DNA from: Chromobotia macracanthus
Lineage: Eukaryota; Chordata; Actinopteri; Cypriniformes; Botiidae
Reading direction: 5' to 3'
DNA: 64,000 bases
Assembly: GCA_036877525.1 (NCBI GenBank)
Contig: JAZGTH010000015.1
Location: 3,793,001-3,857,000 of the forward strand
Shown: positions 60,501-62,224 of the stretch, piece by piece
Layout of the letters: every line of letters begins with the position of its first letter
How positions within the stretch are numbered: the stretch's first letter is position 1
Translations under genes and position numbers: made by a program
Notes under the pieces: model-generated
What the model was told of the DNA's origin: nothing
Database searches by the model: none
What the model saw: the letters and a program-made list of their open reading frames with translations, nothing else

Positions 60501-62154
60501 CTGTACAGAATGTTGCAAAGTAATTGACAGCCTTTGTACATGTACAAAAACTTGAAGAAACTTGAAGAAACTTGGTTTTATAGCACAATTTGAGCTTAAG
60601 AAACAATTTATGGTACAGTTGATGTCAGGCTTTTCTAAAAAAAATTGTTAAACTCTTAATTAAAAAAAGATTAATGATACCATTATGGATGAGAAATCGA
60701 ATTTCAAAAATGTCTAGTATTTGTTTAAAATCTCTCCAAATTCTTTTACTTTGTTCGTTTGCAAGTTTAAATAAAGCCCAAGACTTTCAGTGAGGTCAGA
60801 TCTTTGGACCCGCGGCAGGCGTCTTATACATCACAGTGGAAATCTGGAGCTGCTGGGAGTTAAAGTTTCATTTCTACAGTTAAACTTTAGAGCCACACAA
60901 TAAAAGCCACAGTAATTTTTAAGGTAGCACCTGAACGTTCAGATCAAATGTGTCTGGTCTGTAAGTTTGCTTGGTTTCATTTTAGTGCTGAACTTTTATC
61001 TGGTTAGTTCAGAGAGCAATATAGTGTCATTTGTGGTGGACCACAGACACAGCTCTTAGTGAACACTGAAATAATCTAACGGTGCACTTTAAGAGCTTTC
61101 TGGCCATAACTGTGTTGAAGTTTCTAGTGTATGGTTCACGTAAGGTCTCCAAAGCTTAGACACTTTTATTAGTTGCTCCTTGATAGCTCGGTGTCCTGTG
61201 GCGCTGTGAAGTCAACGCTGCTTGTGTTACAAGCAGGACTAAATAAATACAGTGCATACATGCATAAAATATGAGGCTATGATAAATAAGCAGCCCTGAT
61301 ATGAGAGTATAAGCTCAGAATGTGATCCTAGTCACTCCAGAGACTACAGTCCACAACAGTCCACATCTCAGAAGTTGTTATCCTGCTGGGATACAACACC
61401 CTCCCTGATGTTAGCCGAAATTACTTAAGACATTTTGTAAACATGGCTGGGTTTGGTTTAGAAAACCATTAAAGGCATGGTAGGCGATCTCTACCAGAAA
61501 CATTTTTGTTATGCTAGTTGAAAGTCTCTTCACATCCTGACAGCAATACCTAAGTTTGATAAATATATTTATATATCATAAAATGTCCAACTGTAAAATG
61601 TCCGTCCAATTATTACATTCAGTCTGAATGCAATGATAGGATTATCCTACTTGGCTGTCAAACTATGACTTTGCATACACATGCGCACTATTAAGGGAGG
61701 CGAGGGTTTGGAGACCGCTCTAAACGAAAGGCGGGATCTTAAGTTTTTAAAGCTAGCTTGTTATTGCTAGCCTCTCCGAAACTGCCTACTGTACTTTTAA
61801 TAATGAAGCATTTATGGTATTACTGCAGTAACATAAACAAATGCACATTTAATTTGCGACTACTGCATCTCTACAAGTACAGAAAATTTGATTTTCTGAA
61901 AAGAAAAAATCCTTTTCACGCCTCACTAAAAGATGCATTTGACAGCAGCACATATATGTTCTGTGTAAAATTAGTATGCAGGGTCTTATCAATGAAGCCG
62001 TTTGTATTTGCAGGCAGGTAGAAAAGCCATGTTTTACCAAACTCTCCCGGCACGGAGATCTCGTACACGCAGCTTTGGCCCTCGGTGTAGTTGCGGGGGT
62101 AGTTTGGGGACAGCACGGTGCCCTCTGATCCCGTTAAGCGGCTTCCACATGGAG
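6130..62154 (-). CDS. csmd3: csmd3-like gene, internal part: 29 exons encoding CUB10 to sushi24
   Basis: This is the span of 29 coding exons of a CSMD protein, a very large cell-surface protein of neurons with alternating CUB and sushi (CCP) domains, then tandem sushi domains, a single membrane segment and a short tail. CSMD1 is known as a complement regulator and CSMD3 is linked to dendrite development; these roles are family knowledge. Every exon has an AG acceptor and GT donor, and all 28 internal junction phases agree, giving 4,404 nt (1,468 codons) open throughout. All 15 sushi modules keep four cysteines; all five CUB modules keep only the first cysteine pair. I count about 20 N-glycosylation sequons. 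The ends of the gene lie outside the window. Paralogue choice (CSMD3 over CSMD1 or CSMD2) rests on remembered human sequences, especially sushi 18-24. Confidence 0.93.
6310..8045 (-). other. Intron sushi23-sushi24
   Basis: It holds a CCTAGCAAC-type repeat near 6.8-6.9 kb and a start-like fragment of the TTAAGGGATGGTTCAC element near 7222. No exon or RNA gene is seen. Confidence 0.85.
6785..6905. repeat. CCTAGCAAC-type degenerate repeat
   Basis: Words such as AGCAACCACCTAGCAACACC and TAGCAACTACATAGCAACG recur with about 10-bp spacing. This is a common fish intronic repeat; its origin is not clear. Confidence 0.7.
8046..8222 (-). CDS. csmd3: csmd3 window exon 28: sushi23
   Basis: This exon of 177 nt (phase 1-1) encodes PVQCGNPGTPANGRILRVDG, HSIIYSCVDGYRLSG and LANGTWSGAEPNCT (residues 1350-1408). 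VQCGNPGT and the RVDGT stretch fit CSMD3 better than CSMD1 as remembered. NGT and NCT are sequons. The acceptor is TTCAATAG|CT; the donor ACCT|GTACGT gives a leucine (T|TG) at the junction with exon 29. Confidence 0.93.
8223..9268 (-). other. Intron sushi22-sushi23
   Basis: It holds one long AGCTGCAATC-family element. The remainder, 8.7-9.27 kb, shows nothing recognisable. Confidence 0.85.
8366..8688 (-). mobile_element. AGCTGCAATC element, long type, one end missing
   Basis: It contains AAACATAAAATTGCAGGGTG, GTGGATGACAAGTTTAAA and TTGTTTACAG, and closes with AGTTACAGATTGCAG. The near inverted end is lost. Confidence 0.75.
9269..9451 (-). CDS. csmd3: csmd3 window exon 27: sushi22
   Basis: This exon of 183 nt (phase 1-1) begins with a short linker (GDKRNACGDPGTPAH) and encodes AKVRFTCSTGHTLYGSAER and FPNGTWSGRQPTCK (residues 1289-1349). 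The linker before CGDPG is also present in human CSMD proteins. GHTLYG replaces the usual GYxLxG, a feature shared with the family (GHQLRG in CSMD1). The acceptor is TTTGTAG|GT and the donor AAAC|GTAAGT. Confidence 0.95.
10618..10945 (+). mobile_element. CCCAGCTAAC element, full copy with long flanking repeats
   Basis: It starts CCCAGCTAACA and ends CTGTTAGCTTGG. The interior matches the other full copies. A 43-47 bp direct repeat (TAGACTGTGGCACAG to CTCATCTGACAT) abuts it on both sides. Confidence 0.85.
12224..12650 (+). repeat. GA-rich low-complexity tract
   Basis: Three long GA runs (about 12224-12262, 12354-12392 and 12525-12557) sit in a purine-rich stretch of about 0.4 kb. In the csmd3 transcript this is a CU-rich pyrimidine tract 0.9-1.3 kb downstream of exon 26. 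Open frames across it encode Arg-Glu runs and are artefacts. Confidence 0.9.
13528..13701 (-). CDS. csmd3: csmd3 window exon 26: sushi21
   Basis: This exon of 174 nt (phase 1-1) encodes EVDCGQPGSPPNAVVIGD, FGSTVHYRCLDDRVLIGD and TCQLNGQWSGSQPHCS (residues 1231-1288). The usual GYxLxG turn after the second cysteine is replaced by DDRVLIG; remembered CSMD1 and CSMD3 also deviate at this spot, so it is likely ancestral. The acceptor is TTCTGCAG|AG and the donor TCAG|GTAAGA. Confidence 0.95.
13738..13915. repeat. Degenerate CTGGTT/CCAGC repeat
   Basis: GGGCTGGTCCAGAAG, AAGCTGGTTAGGATAG, ACACCAGCATAAAG and AAGGCTGGTCTTTTTG recur in one stretch, a familiar fish repeat type. Confidence 0.55.
14191..14453 (+). 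mobile_element. CCCAGCTAAC element, 5'-truncated
   Basis: It lacks the first end and closes with CCTGTTAGCTGGG. The middle has the shared words GCTTGGTTCTAAG and TTTTGATAACTTTGAGAG. Confidence 0.78.
15333..15518 (-). CDS. csmd3: csmd3 window exon 25: sushi20
   Basis: This exon of 186 nt (phase 1-1) encodes VINCTDPGIPANSIRKSKIE, GTVVSYDCNPGYYLFG and GYWDKPLPDCL (residues 1169-1230). The extra SIRKSKIEYGNF segment before the second cysteine makes it longer than its neighbours. NCT and NFT are sequons. The ending WDKPLPDC resembles CSMD3; CSMD1 has WDRSLPKC. The acceptor is CTCTCCAG|TC and the donor CTGG|GTATGT. Confidence 0.95.
15519..17186 (-). other. Intron sushi19-sushi20
   Basis: It is AT-rich. 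A run of GGGAATTTTGGAAA-like words near 16.48 kb and their complements near 16.63-16.68 kb may be a degraded inverted repeat. No exon is seen. Confidence 0.8.
17187..17360 (-). CDS. csmd3: csmd3 window exon 24: sushi19
   Basis: This exon of 174 nt (phase 1-1) encodes SISCGHPGSPIYGRTVGDG, NDVVTFFCNNGYILEG and QADRQWSQQPPTCR (residues 1111-1168). GHPGSPIYGRT fits CSMD3 as remembered; CSMD1 has GHPGNPAHGFT. The acceptor is GCTGTTAG|CT and the donor CGAG|GTTTGA, a weaker GTTTGA site. Confidence 0.94.
17361..18000 (-). other. Intron sushi18-sushi19
   Basis: I see no gene, repeat copy or other feature in this intron. Confidence 0.8.
18001..18174 (-). CDS. csmd3: csmd3 window exon 23: sushi18
   Basis: This exon of 174 nt (phase 1-1) encodes AGHCGVPERIVNGQVIGEN, YRDTVVYQCNPGFRLIG and QQDHNWSGQLPSCV (residues 1053-1110). 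It is nearly identical to what I remember of human CSMD3 here (GQVIGEN, ICQQDHNWSGQLPSC), while CSMD1 has ICLQDHKWSGQTPVC. It is one of the better clues to the paralogue. The acceptor is CCCTCAG|CT and the donor GTGT|GTAAGT. Confidence 0.95.
18453..18777 (+). mobile_element. CCCAGCTAAC element, full copy
   Basis: It starts CCCAGCAAACA and ends CCTGTTAGCTGGG, with AT on each side as a possible 2-bp duplication. Confidence 0.83.
18874..19020 (+). mobile_element. TTAAAGGCACGGTAGGC element, short internally deleted copy
   Basis: It runs from TTAAAGGCAGGACAGGCAAT to CTGCCTACCCTACCTTTAA, an inverted pair with TTAA ends. Most of the interior of the 330-bp copy is missing. Confidence 0.78.
19650..19963 (-). 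mobile_element. CCCAGCTAAC element, full copy, reverse
   Basis: It reads CCCAGCTAACAGGGAATG at the low end and CAGTTAGCTGGA at the high end, flanked by TA on both sides. It lies 0.9 kb from a copy in the opposite orientation in the same intron. Confidence 0.83.
20260..20433 (-). CDS. csmd3: csmd3 window exon 22: sushi17
   Basis: This exon of 174 nt (phase 1-1) encodes IISCGELPTPPNGKKIGTQ, FGATAIFTCNSGYILVG and VRECLASGLWSGTETHCL (residues 995-1052). It is highly typical of CSMD sushi17. CGELPTPPNG fits CSMD2 or CSMD3 better than the CGSLSFPPNG I remember from CSMD1. The acceptor is TACCGCAG|TT and the donor CTGG|GTAACA. Confidence 0.95.
20434..22671 (-). other. Intron sushi16-sushi17
   Basis: It holds one AGCTGCAATC-family element at 20.68-20.97 kb. 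A 123-codon plus-strand open frame at 21.05-21.43 kb has no recognisable domain. The rest is plain. Confidence 0.85.
20683..20965 (+). mobile_element. AGCTGCAATC element
   Basis: It starts AAAGTTGTAATTCGTAAC and ends GATTGCAGCATTAA, with interior words of both the short and long types (AAACTTGTCGTCC, AACAGAGATGGCGGTAGAG). Confidence 0.78.
22672..22866 (-). CDS. csmd3: csmd3 window exon 21: sushi16
   Basis: This exon of 195 nt (phase 1-1) encodes VVVCPSIGSFTLDHGRWRI, then AFTCNPGYYRLG and ANGTWSWRNERPRCK (residues 930-994). CPSI and the extra WRIVNGS loop before the second cysteine mark it as sushi16 of the family. NGS and NGT are sequons. The acceptor is TTTTCACAG|TT and the donor AAGA|GTAAGT. 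Confidence 0.95.
22867..24076 (-). other. Intron sushi15-sushi16
   Basis: It holds a nearly complete tRNA-derived SINE on the minus strand at 23.84-23.98 kb, and GGAATATT-type words upstream of it at 23.69-23.74 kb. Confidence 0.85.
23840..23985 (-). mobile_element. tRNA-derived SINE, nearly complete
   Basis: On the minus strand it starts CCTGTAGTTGGTAGAGCATT (A-box-like) and GGTTGTGGGTTGAGTTCC (B-box-like), then a tail ending CATACATGTAAATG. These are internal polymerase III promoter boxes of a tRNA-type SINE. It is in the same direction as csmd3. Confidence 0.8.
24077..24262 (-). CDS. csmd3: csmd3 window exon 20: sushi15
   Basis: This exon of 186 nt (phase 1-1) encodes AVSCGAPVAPVNGG, RATYFCNDGFRLSSKEV and STVCQADGTWSNHNKIPRCT (residues 868-929). 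Four cysteines and the tryptophan are in place. The loop between GFRL and the third cysteine is slightly longer than in neighbouring domains. The acceptor is TTCTCCAG|CG and the donor ACAG|GTGATG. Confidence 0.95.
25429..25807 (-). mobile_element. AGCTGCAATC element, long type, full
   Basis: It runs from TAAAGCTGCAAACCGTAAC to GTTACAGATTGCAGCTTAA, an inverted pair of about 17 bp. It is one of the two most complete long copies. Confidence 0.82.
25896..25915 (+). repeat. CTAA microsatellite
   Basis: It is about five tandem CTAA units. Confidence 0.8.
27070..27258 (-). CDS. csmd3: csmd3 window exon 19: sushi14
   Basis: This exon of 189 nt (phase 1-1) encodes one sushi domain (residues 805-867) starting AMYCSTPDSPQHGF. 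Cysteines are in MYC, WAC, AVC and PAC, with WACDRGYRLIG around the second and LAWDSSVPAC at the end. It is the first of the uninterrupted sushi run. No intron falls between this domain and its C-terminal border, as for all later sushi exons. The acceptor is ATCTGTAG|CG and the donor CAAG|GTGTTG. Confidence 0.95.
27259..28254 (-). other. Intron CUB14-sushi14
   Basis: I see no repeat copy or exon in this AT-rich intron. Confidence 0.8.
28255..28401 (-). CDS. csmd3: csmd3 window exon 18: CUB14, last part
   Basis: This exon of 147 nt (phase 1-1) encodes GPNIYSPSLAVLSGD, FNMTSTGHQLFLRWSSDHGT and KKGFRITYV (residues 756-804). SSDH carries the second calcium-site aspartate and NMT is a sequon. The acceptor is TTTTTGCAG|GG and the donor GTGG|GTGAGT. 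It was found by continuity after the FDG end of exon 17. Confidence 0.93.
28402..29345 (-). other. Intron within CUB14
   Basis: It holds one TTAAAGG(C/T)A-type element at 28.53-28.86 kb, about a third of the intron. Confidence 0.85.
28530..28864 (-). mobile_element. TTAAAGGCACGGTAGGC family element
   Basis: It has TTAAAGGTAGAATTGGCAAT at one end and CCTGCCTTTAA at the other, with the shared words TTTGACAGGCAAG, CATTGCATTCGGACCG and CGCTGTCAGGATGTG. Confidence 0.76.
29346..29534 (-). CDS. csmd3: csmd3 window exon 17: CUB14, first part
   Basis: This exon of 189 nt (phase 1-1) encodes VQCPDNEVLFDSTGVILSPG, then QMCSWLINVEKGYNVTLHF and EFDILEIFD (residues 693-755). It is the last CUB of the protein in the family order. 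Both CUB cysteines are here, NVT is a sequon, and FDILEIFDG carries the first calcium-site aspartate. The acceptor is CTTCTTCAG|TT and the donor GATG|GTGAGT. Confidence 0.95.
30420..30448. repeat. Perfect 12-bp inverted repeat
   Basis: GAGTCTATCTGA, then TTCCG, then TCAGATAGACTC. The hairpin has no T-run or ORF next to it. It lies in the intron between sushi13 and CUB14. Confidence 0.85.
30752..31050 (-). mobile_element. TTAAAGGCACGGTAGGC family element, degraded
   Basis: It shares GAAAGCATAAGATCC, CCAAATGCAATGATTGGAC and CATAACAAAAAATGTTTCTGG with the 40.3 kb copy. Its ends are degraded. A 158-codon open frame here is an accident of the element. Confidence 0.73.
31157..31270 (-). CDS. csmd3: csmd3 window exon 16: sushi13, second part
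   Basis: This exon of 114 nt (phase 1-1) encodes DIIRYRCLPGFTLLGNEIL, then TCRLGERLQMDGPPPVCQ (residues 655-692), supplying cysteines two to four. Unlike every other sushi here it has no tryptophan before the last cysteine; remembered human CSMD1 sushi13 also lacks it, so this looks ancestral. The acceptor is ACTCAACAG|GA and the donor CAAG|GTTAGT. Confidence 0.92.
31521..31601 (-). CDS. csmd3: csmd3 window exon 15: sushi13, first part
   Basis: This exon of 81 nt (phase 1-1) encodes AYQLRVCQPPPPVANAEVL and then AEDDEFEI (residues 628-654). It has the first sushi cysteine and an acidic run. In the family, sushi13 typically has a proline-rich start and an EDDxFEIGD stretch, as here. The acceptor is CCCCGCAG|CC and the donor ATCG|GTAAAA. 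The following intron of 250 bp is the shortest in the window. Confidence 0.91.
31602..33392 (-). other. Intron CUB13-sushi13
   Basis: It holds a tRNA-like SINE head at 32.50-32.57 kb. No exon or full transposon is recognised. Confidence 0.85.
32501..32572 (+). mobile_element. tRNA-like SINE head
   Basis: It has CCTGTAGCTCAGTTGGTAGA and GGTTGTGGGTTTGATGC, matching the A and B boxes of the 23.9 kb SINE; the tail is missing. It is not a functional tRNA, as no cloverleaf 3' half follows. Confidence 0.75.
33393..33538 (-). CDS. csmd3: csmd3 window exon 14: CUB13, last part
   Basis: This exon of 146 nt (phase 2 in, phase 1 out) completes the tryptophan and encodes DGPDQTFPQIGQFSG, HILLKFHSDFS and GFFVLRYH (residues 579-627). 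HSDFS carries the second calcium-site aspartate. The acceptor is CTCCCTTAG|G and the donor CATG|GTGAGC. The DGPDQ motif right after the junction matches CUB13 of human CSMD proteins as remembered. Confidence 0.94.
33539..35530 (-). other. Intron within CUB13
   Basis: It holds one short AGCTGCAATC-family element at 34.59-34.86 kb in otherwise plain AT-rich sequence. Confidence 0.85.
34591..34860 (-). mobile_element. AGCTGCAATC element, short type
   Basis: It runs from TTTAAAGCCACAATCC to GGACTGTAGCTTTAA. TTAA at both ends suggests TTAA targeting. Confidence 0.76.
35531..35708 (-). CDS. csmd3: csmd3 window exon 13: CUB13, first part
   Basis: This exon of 178 nt (phase 1 in, phase 2 out) encodes ALCGGNITALNGTIYSPGHP, then LKDCIWSIRVPPGNGIHINF and YDYITI (residues 520-578), ending inside a tryptophan codon (TG|G). 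It has three sequons: NIT, NGT and NFT. The acceptor is TCATCAG|CG and the donor TCTG|GTAAGA. This is the only phase 2 junction in the window. Confidence 0.95.
35709..36331 (-). other. Intron sushi12-CUB13
   Basis: More than half of this 623-bp intron is one TTAAAGGTGCAGTAAG inverted-repeat element (35886-36256). Confidence 0.85.
35886..36256 (+). mobile_element. TTAAAGGTGCAGTAAG inverted-repeat element
   Basis: It runs from TTAAAGGTGCAGTAAGTGAA to TTGCTTACTACACATTTAA, an inverted pair with TTAA ends. It has no coding capacity. Confidence 0.8.
36332..36520 (-). CDS. csmd3: csmd3 window exon 12: sushi12
   Basis: This exon of 189 nt (phase 1-1) encodes a complete sushi domain (residues 457-519). 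It starts AYELQRCPDPRPFRNG, has cysteines in QRC, FQC, LTC and PRC, and the tryptophan in SRNWNHPVP. The AYELQxCPDP start is a family hallmark of sushi12. The acceptor is TGTTCAG|CG and the donor GAAG|GTACAA. Confidence 0.95.
36521..37376 (-). other. Intron CUB12-sushi12
   Basis: I see no repeat copy or exon; the sequence is AT-rich. Confidence 0.8.
37377..37586 (-). CDS. csmd3: csmd3 window exon 11: CUB12, last part
   Basis: This exon of 210 nt (phase 1-1), the longest in the window, encodes IHLQFLNFSTEAVHDYLEV, a middle loop, STTHETSFFFHSDYSQ and PGFHITYE (residues 387-456). HDYLEV and HSDYS carry the two aspartates expected in a calcium-binding CUB. NFST is a sequon. In CUB10 and CUB11 this region is split by a further intron that is absent here. 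The acceptor is TTCACCAG and the donor GAAG|GTAAGA. Confidence 0.95.
37587..38338 (-). other. Intron within CUB12
   Basis: It holds an internally deleted CCCAGCTAAC element at about 37857-38019. Confidence 0.85.
37857..38019 (+). mobile_element. CCCAGCTAAC element, internally deleted
   Basis: It has degraded left-end words (AAGAACGTTTCCC) joined directly to right-part words (TTGATATACATGATAT) and ends GGTTAGCTGGG. About half of a full copy is missing. Confidence 0.7.
38339..38455 (-). CDS. csmd3: csmd3 window exon 10: CUB12, first part
   Basis: This exon of 117 nt (phase 1-1) encodes AHCGGFLSEMNGVILSPGFP, then GLDCNWTVQLPVGF (residues 348-386). Both cysteines of the CUB disulfide are present and NWT is a sequon. 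The acceptor is GTTTCAG|CT and the donor TTCG|GTTTGT. The first intron of CUB10 falls at nearly the same domain position and in the same phase. Confidence 0.94.
39470..39600. repeat. AT/TG-rich simple tract
   Basis: It consists of TATATA, ATATCATAT and TGTGTG runs. Confidence 0.8.
40329..40682 (-). mobile_element. TTAAAGGCACGGTAGGC family element
   Basis: It starts near GAGAGGCTAGCAACAGCTAG and ends CTACCCAGCCTTTAA, with CATGCAATGATTGGACG and TAACAAAAAATGTTTCTGG inside. Confidence 0.76.
40912..41010 (+). mobile_element. SINE tail fragment
   Basis: It has AAGTCACTTAACCTGAGG, CTCTCCAGGGGCC and AGTGTTTGCTAAATGAC, a typical fish V-SINE-like 3' end. Confidence 0.72.
41411..41480 (-). CDS. csmd3: csmd3 window exon 9: sushi11, second half
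   Basis: At 70 nt (phase 0 in, phase 1 out) this is the shortest exon in the window. It encodes GSAYITCMPGPVRRWNHPAP and LCL (residues 325-347), supplying cysteines three and four and the conserved tryptophan. The acceptor is CATTGCAG|GGA and the donor CTGG|GTAAGT. The motif PGxVRRWNxPxPLC matches sushi11 of human CSMD proteins as remembered. Confidence 0.93.
41924..41978. repeat. AT microsatellite
   Basis: It consists of ATATAC and AT runs. Confidence 0.82.
42628..42857 (+). mobile_element. TTAAAGGGATGGTTCACCC element, truncated
   Basis: It starts TTAAAGAGATAATTCACCC, continues with GTCATCATTTACTCGCCTTC and ends in an unrelated ACTTCGGCTTTAA. It is the same family with a changed right end. 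Confidence 0.75.
42889..43001 (-). CDS. csmd3: csmd3 window exon 8: sushi11, first half
   Basis: This exon of 113 nt (phase 1 in, phase 0 out) encodes GLDSCPEPQTPNNGLKVGD, then VSFQCEQGYTLK (residues 287-324). It has the first two sushi cysteines and the GYTL turn. The acceptor is AGCAATAG|GT and the donor AAG|GTGGGT. Most sushi modules of this gene are single exons; this one is cut just after GYTLK. There is no long open frame around it, so it is easy to miss. Confidence 0.9.
43145..43626. mobile_element. GGTCTCCAA inverted-repeat element, interrupted
   Basis: The two parts (43145-43265 and 43575-43626) have inverted ends: GATCCACAGACCTGC on the left, GCAGGTCTGTGGACC on the right, with GTTCAGCACCAACCC against TTGGAGCTAAAC. 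A CCCAGCTAAC element separates them. Confidence 0.8.
43266..43574 (-). mobile_element. CCCAGCTAAC element nested in another transposon
   Basis: It reads CCCAGTTAACAGGGA at the low end and TTGTTATCTGGA at the high end, with TT on both sides. The flanking sequences join into one older element. Confidence 0.83.
43723..43827 (-). CDS. csmd3: csmd3 window exon 7: CUB11, last part
   Basis: This exon of 105 nt (phase 1-1) encodes GTTIPPLLNTTSNNLYLTF, then QTDMSVSGAGFHLEYT (residues 252-286). It supplies the last CUB strands and the second calcium-site aspartate (TD). NTT is a sequon. The acceptor is TTCCTGCAG and the donor ACAG|GTATGG. It was found by continuity with the split CUB11, since the open frame is short. 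Confidence 0.91.
43828..45341 (-). other. Intron within CUB11 (second)
   Basis: It holds a 3'-degraded TTAAAGGCACGGTAGGC element at 44.88-45.07 kb. Open frames on both strands near 44.0-44.4 kb show no domain. Confidence 0.83.
44879..45065 (+). mobile_element. TTAAAGGCACGGTAGGC element, one end
   Basis: It starts TTAAAGGCACGGTAGGCAAT and contains TTTTTTGTTATGCCGATTG and TCTCTTTACATCCTGC. The distal half is degraded or missing. Confidence 0.75.
45342..45438 (-). CDS. csmd3: csmd3 window exon 6: CUB11, middle part
   Basis: This exon of 97 nt (phase 0 in, phase 1 out) encodes ITVVTFSTEHNWDSLDFYDG and the stretch up to LGSYS (residues 220-251). WDSLDFYDG carries the calcium-site aspartate of the CUB fold. 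The acceptor is TTCTGTAG|ATT and the donor TCAG|GTGAGA. Exon length and phase fit both neighbours exactly. Confidence 0.92.
45439..45831 (-). other. Intron within CUB11 (first)
   Basis: It is short and AT-rich, with a TA-rich run near 45.54-45.59 kb and no recognised element. Confidence 0.83.
45832..45956 (-). CDS. csmd3: csmd3 window exon 5: CUB11, first part
   Basis: This exon of 125 nt runs from phase 1 to phase 0. It encodes VPCGGVLTARRGTILSPGYP, then DNHLNCVWKVFVPEGTGIQ (residues 178-219). Both cysteines of the single CUB disulfide are here. The acceptor is TCTTTCAG and the donor CAA|GTGAGA. With the next exon it is one of two pairs in the window joined in phase 0. Confidence 0.93.
47303..47593 (-). 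mobile_element. AGCTGCAATC element, short type
   Basis: It runs from TTAAAGCTGCAATCTGTAAC to AGATTGCAGCATTAA with the usual GCTGCCATCTCTGTTTGAAA interior. Confidence 0.8.
50483..50575 (+). mobile_element. tRNA-like SINE head
   Basis: It has GGTGTTTAGCTCAGCTGGC and AAGGTCATGGGTTCGAGGG, the A- and B-box order of a tRNA-derived SINE with an insertion between the boxes. Its tail is replaced by the next fragment. Confidence 0.68.
50580..50690 (+). mobile_element. Second SINE piece (GCAAGGCACC type)
   Basis: It has GGCAGTTGTGACCTTGGTTA, GTAACCAGAAGGTTGTCGG and CCCTTGAGCAAGGCACCTC, known words of a cyprinid tRNA-derived SINE. It directly follows another SINE head. Confidence 0.75.
51824..52027 (-). 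CDS. csmd3: csmd3 window exon 4: sushi10
   Basis: This exon of 204 nt encodes one complete sushi domain, residues 110-177. It opens with the linker AVPRTSASQCSSVPEPRYG, which is almost invariant in the family as remembered. The four cysteines are in SQC, FEC, IRC and PTC, and the conserved tryptophan is in AQWNGTVP, where NGT is a sequon. It is the longest sushi exon here because of the N-terminal linker. The acceptor is TTATGCAG and the donor GTGG|GTACGT. Confidence 0.95.
52028..52477 (-). other. Intron CUB10-sushi10
   Basis: I see nothing recognisable in this AT-rich intron. Confidence 0.8.
52478..52573 (-). CDS. csmd3: csmd3 window exon 3: CUB10, last part
   Basis: This short exon of 96 nt (phase 1-1) encodes GEPLPLSSANEITIRF, then a loop and KGFHFVYQ, the usual last strand of a CSMD CUB domain (residues 78-109). 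No cysteine is present, so CUB10 has one disulfide. Where the other CUBs here have an aspartate (T/S-D) before the last strand, this one has KTEG, a glutamate. The acceptor is TCAAAG|GA and the donor CAAG|GTATGT. It is too short to stand out as an open frame and was found by frame continuity. Confidence 0.9.
52574..53197 (-). other. Intron within CUB10 (second)
   Basis: I see no repeat copy or exon in this intron. Confidence 0.8.
53198..53311 (-). CDS. csmd3: csmd3 window exon 2: CUB10, middle part
   Basis: This exon of 114 nt encodes VLFGQFVFFQ, NDVVEIFDG and ends in YGSHS (residues 40-77). The acceptor CACCCCAG at 53312 was chosen over a nearer GGCCAG because only it restores the phase left by exon 1 (codon G|TT, valine). 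The family motif EFVxFGQF then reads through. The aspartate of NDVVEIFDG matches the calcium-site aspartate of cbCUB domains. The donor is TCAG|GTAAAA. An inverted-repeat element ends only about 32 bp upstream of the acceptor. Confidence 0.92.
53345..53616 (+). mobile_element. AGCTGCAATC element beside a CUB10 acceptor
   Basis: It runs from TTAAAGCTGTAATAAGTAAC to TGATTGCAGCTTTAA. Its low end is 32 bp upstream (in transcript direction) of the exon 2 AG, where a branch point would be expected. Confidence 0.8.
54595..54695. repeat. GTTGCTA-type degenerate repeat
   Basis: TTGTTGCTATGTAGTTGCCA and GGCTGGTTGCTAAGGTG are the reverse-strand form of the 6.8 kb repeat. Confidence 0.65.
55847..56263 (-). 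mobile_element. AGCTGCAATC element, long type, full
   Basis: It runs from TAAAGCTGCGATCTGTAA to GTTACGATTTGCAGCTTTAA. At about 417 bp it is the longest copy. Confidence 0.82.
57265..57358 (-). mobile_element. TTAAAGGCACGGTAGGC family, fragment
   Basis: It has GCTCTTCAAAGCCACGC, TCCAAGACATATGAACGC and GTTTGACAGGCAAG in the order seen in the longer copies; both ends are absent. Confidence 0.6.
58454..58773 (-). mobile_element. CCCAGCTAAC element, full copy, reverse
   Basis: It reads CCCAGCTAGCAGGGAAGG at the low end and GCTGTTAGCTGGG at the high end. The flanks are GA and AA, so no clear target duplication is left. Confidence 0.82.
61469..61800 (+). mobile_element. TTAAAGGCACGGTAGGC element, full copy
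   Basis: It runs from TTAAAGGCATGGTAGGCGAT to CTGCCTACTGTACTTTTAA, an inverted pair with TTAA at both ends. It is the reference copy for this family. Confidence 0.82.
62038..62154 (-). CDS. csmd3: csmd3 window exon 1: CUB10, first part
   Basis: This exon of 117 nt (phase 1 to phase 1) gives residues 1-39 of the window product. It starts APCGSRL and holds the CUB core LSPNYPRNYTEG, followed by the second cysteine in SCVYE. These two cysteines form the first CUB disulfide. NYT is a possible N-glycosylation site. The acceptor is CACCAG and the donor TTTG|GTAAAA. The exon ends at PGEF, and the strand continues in the next exon 8.7 kb away. The preceding sushi9 exon is not in the window. Confidence 0.93.
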
Positions 62155-62224
62155 CTGGTGAACACAAACACAAATTATATTCAATTTGAACTCTGTATGC
62201 AATGAACAATTACTACAAAACACT

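Larger units (their letters stand above)
53312..62037 (-). other. Intron within CUB10 (first), the largest in the window
   Basis: This 8.7 kb intron holds two AGCTGCAATC-family elements (53.35 and 55.85 kb), one CCCAGCTAAC element (58.45 kb), one full and one partial TTAAAGGCACGGTAGGC element (61.47 and 57.27 kb) and a GTTGCTA-type repeat near 54.6 kb. No further CUB exon is seen, and the phases of exons 1 and 2 leave no gap. Confidence 0.85.
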
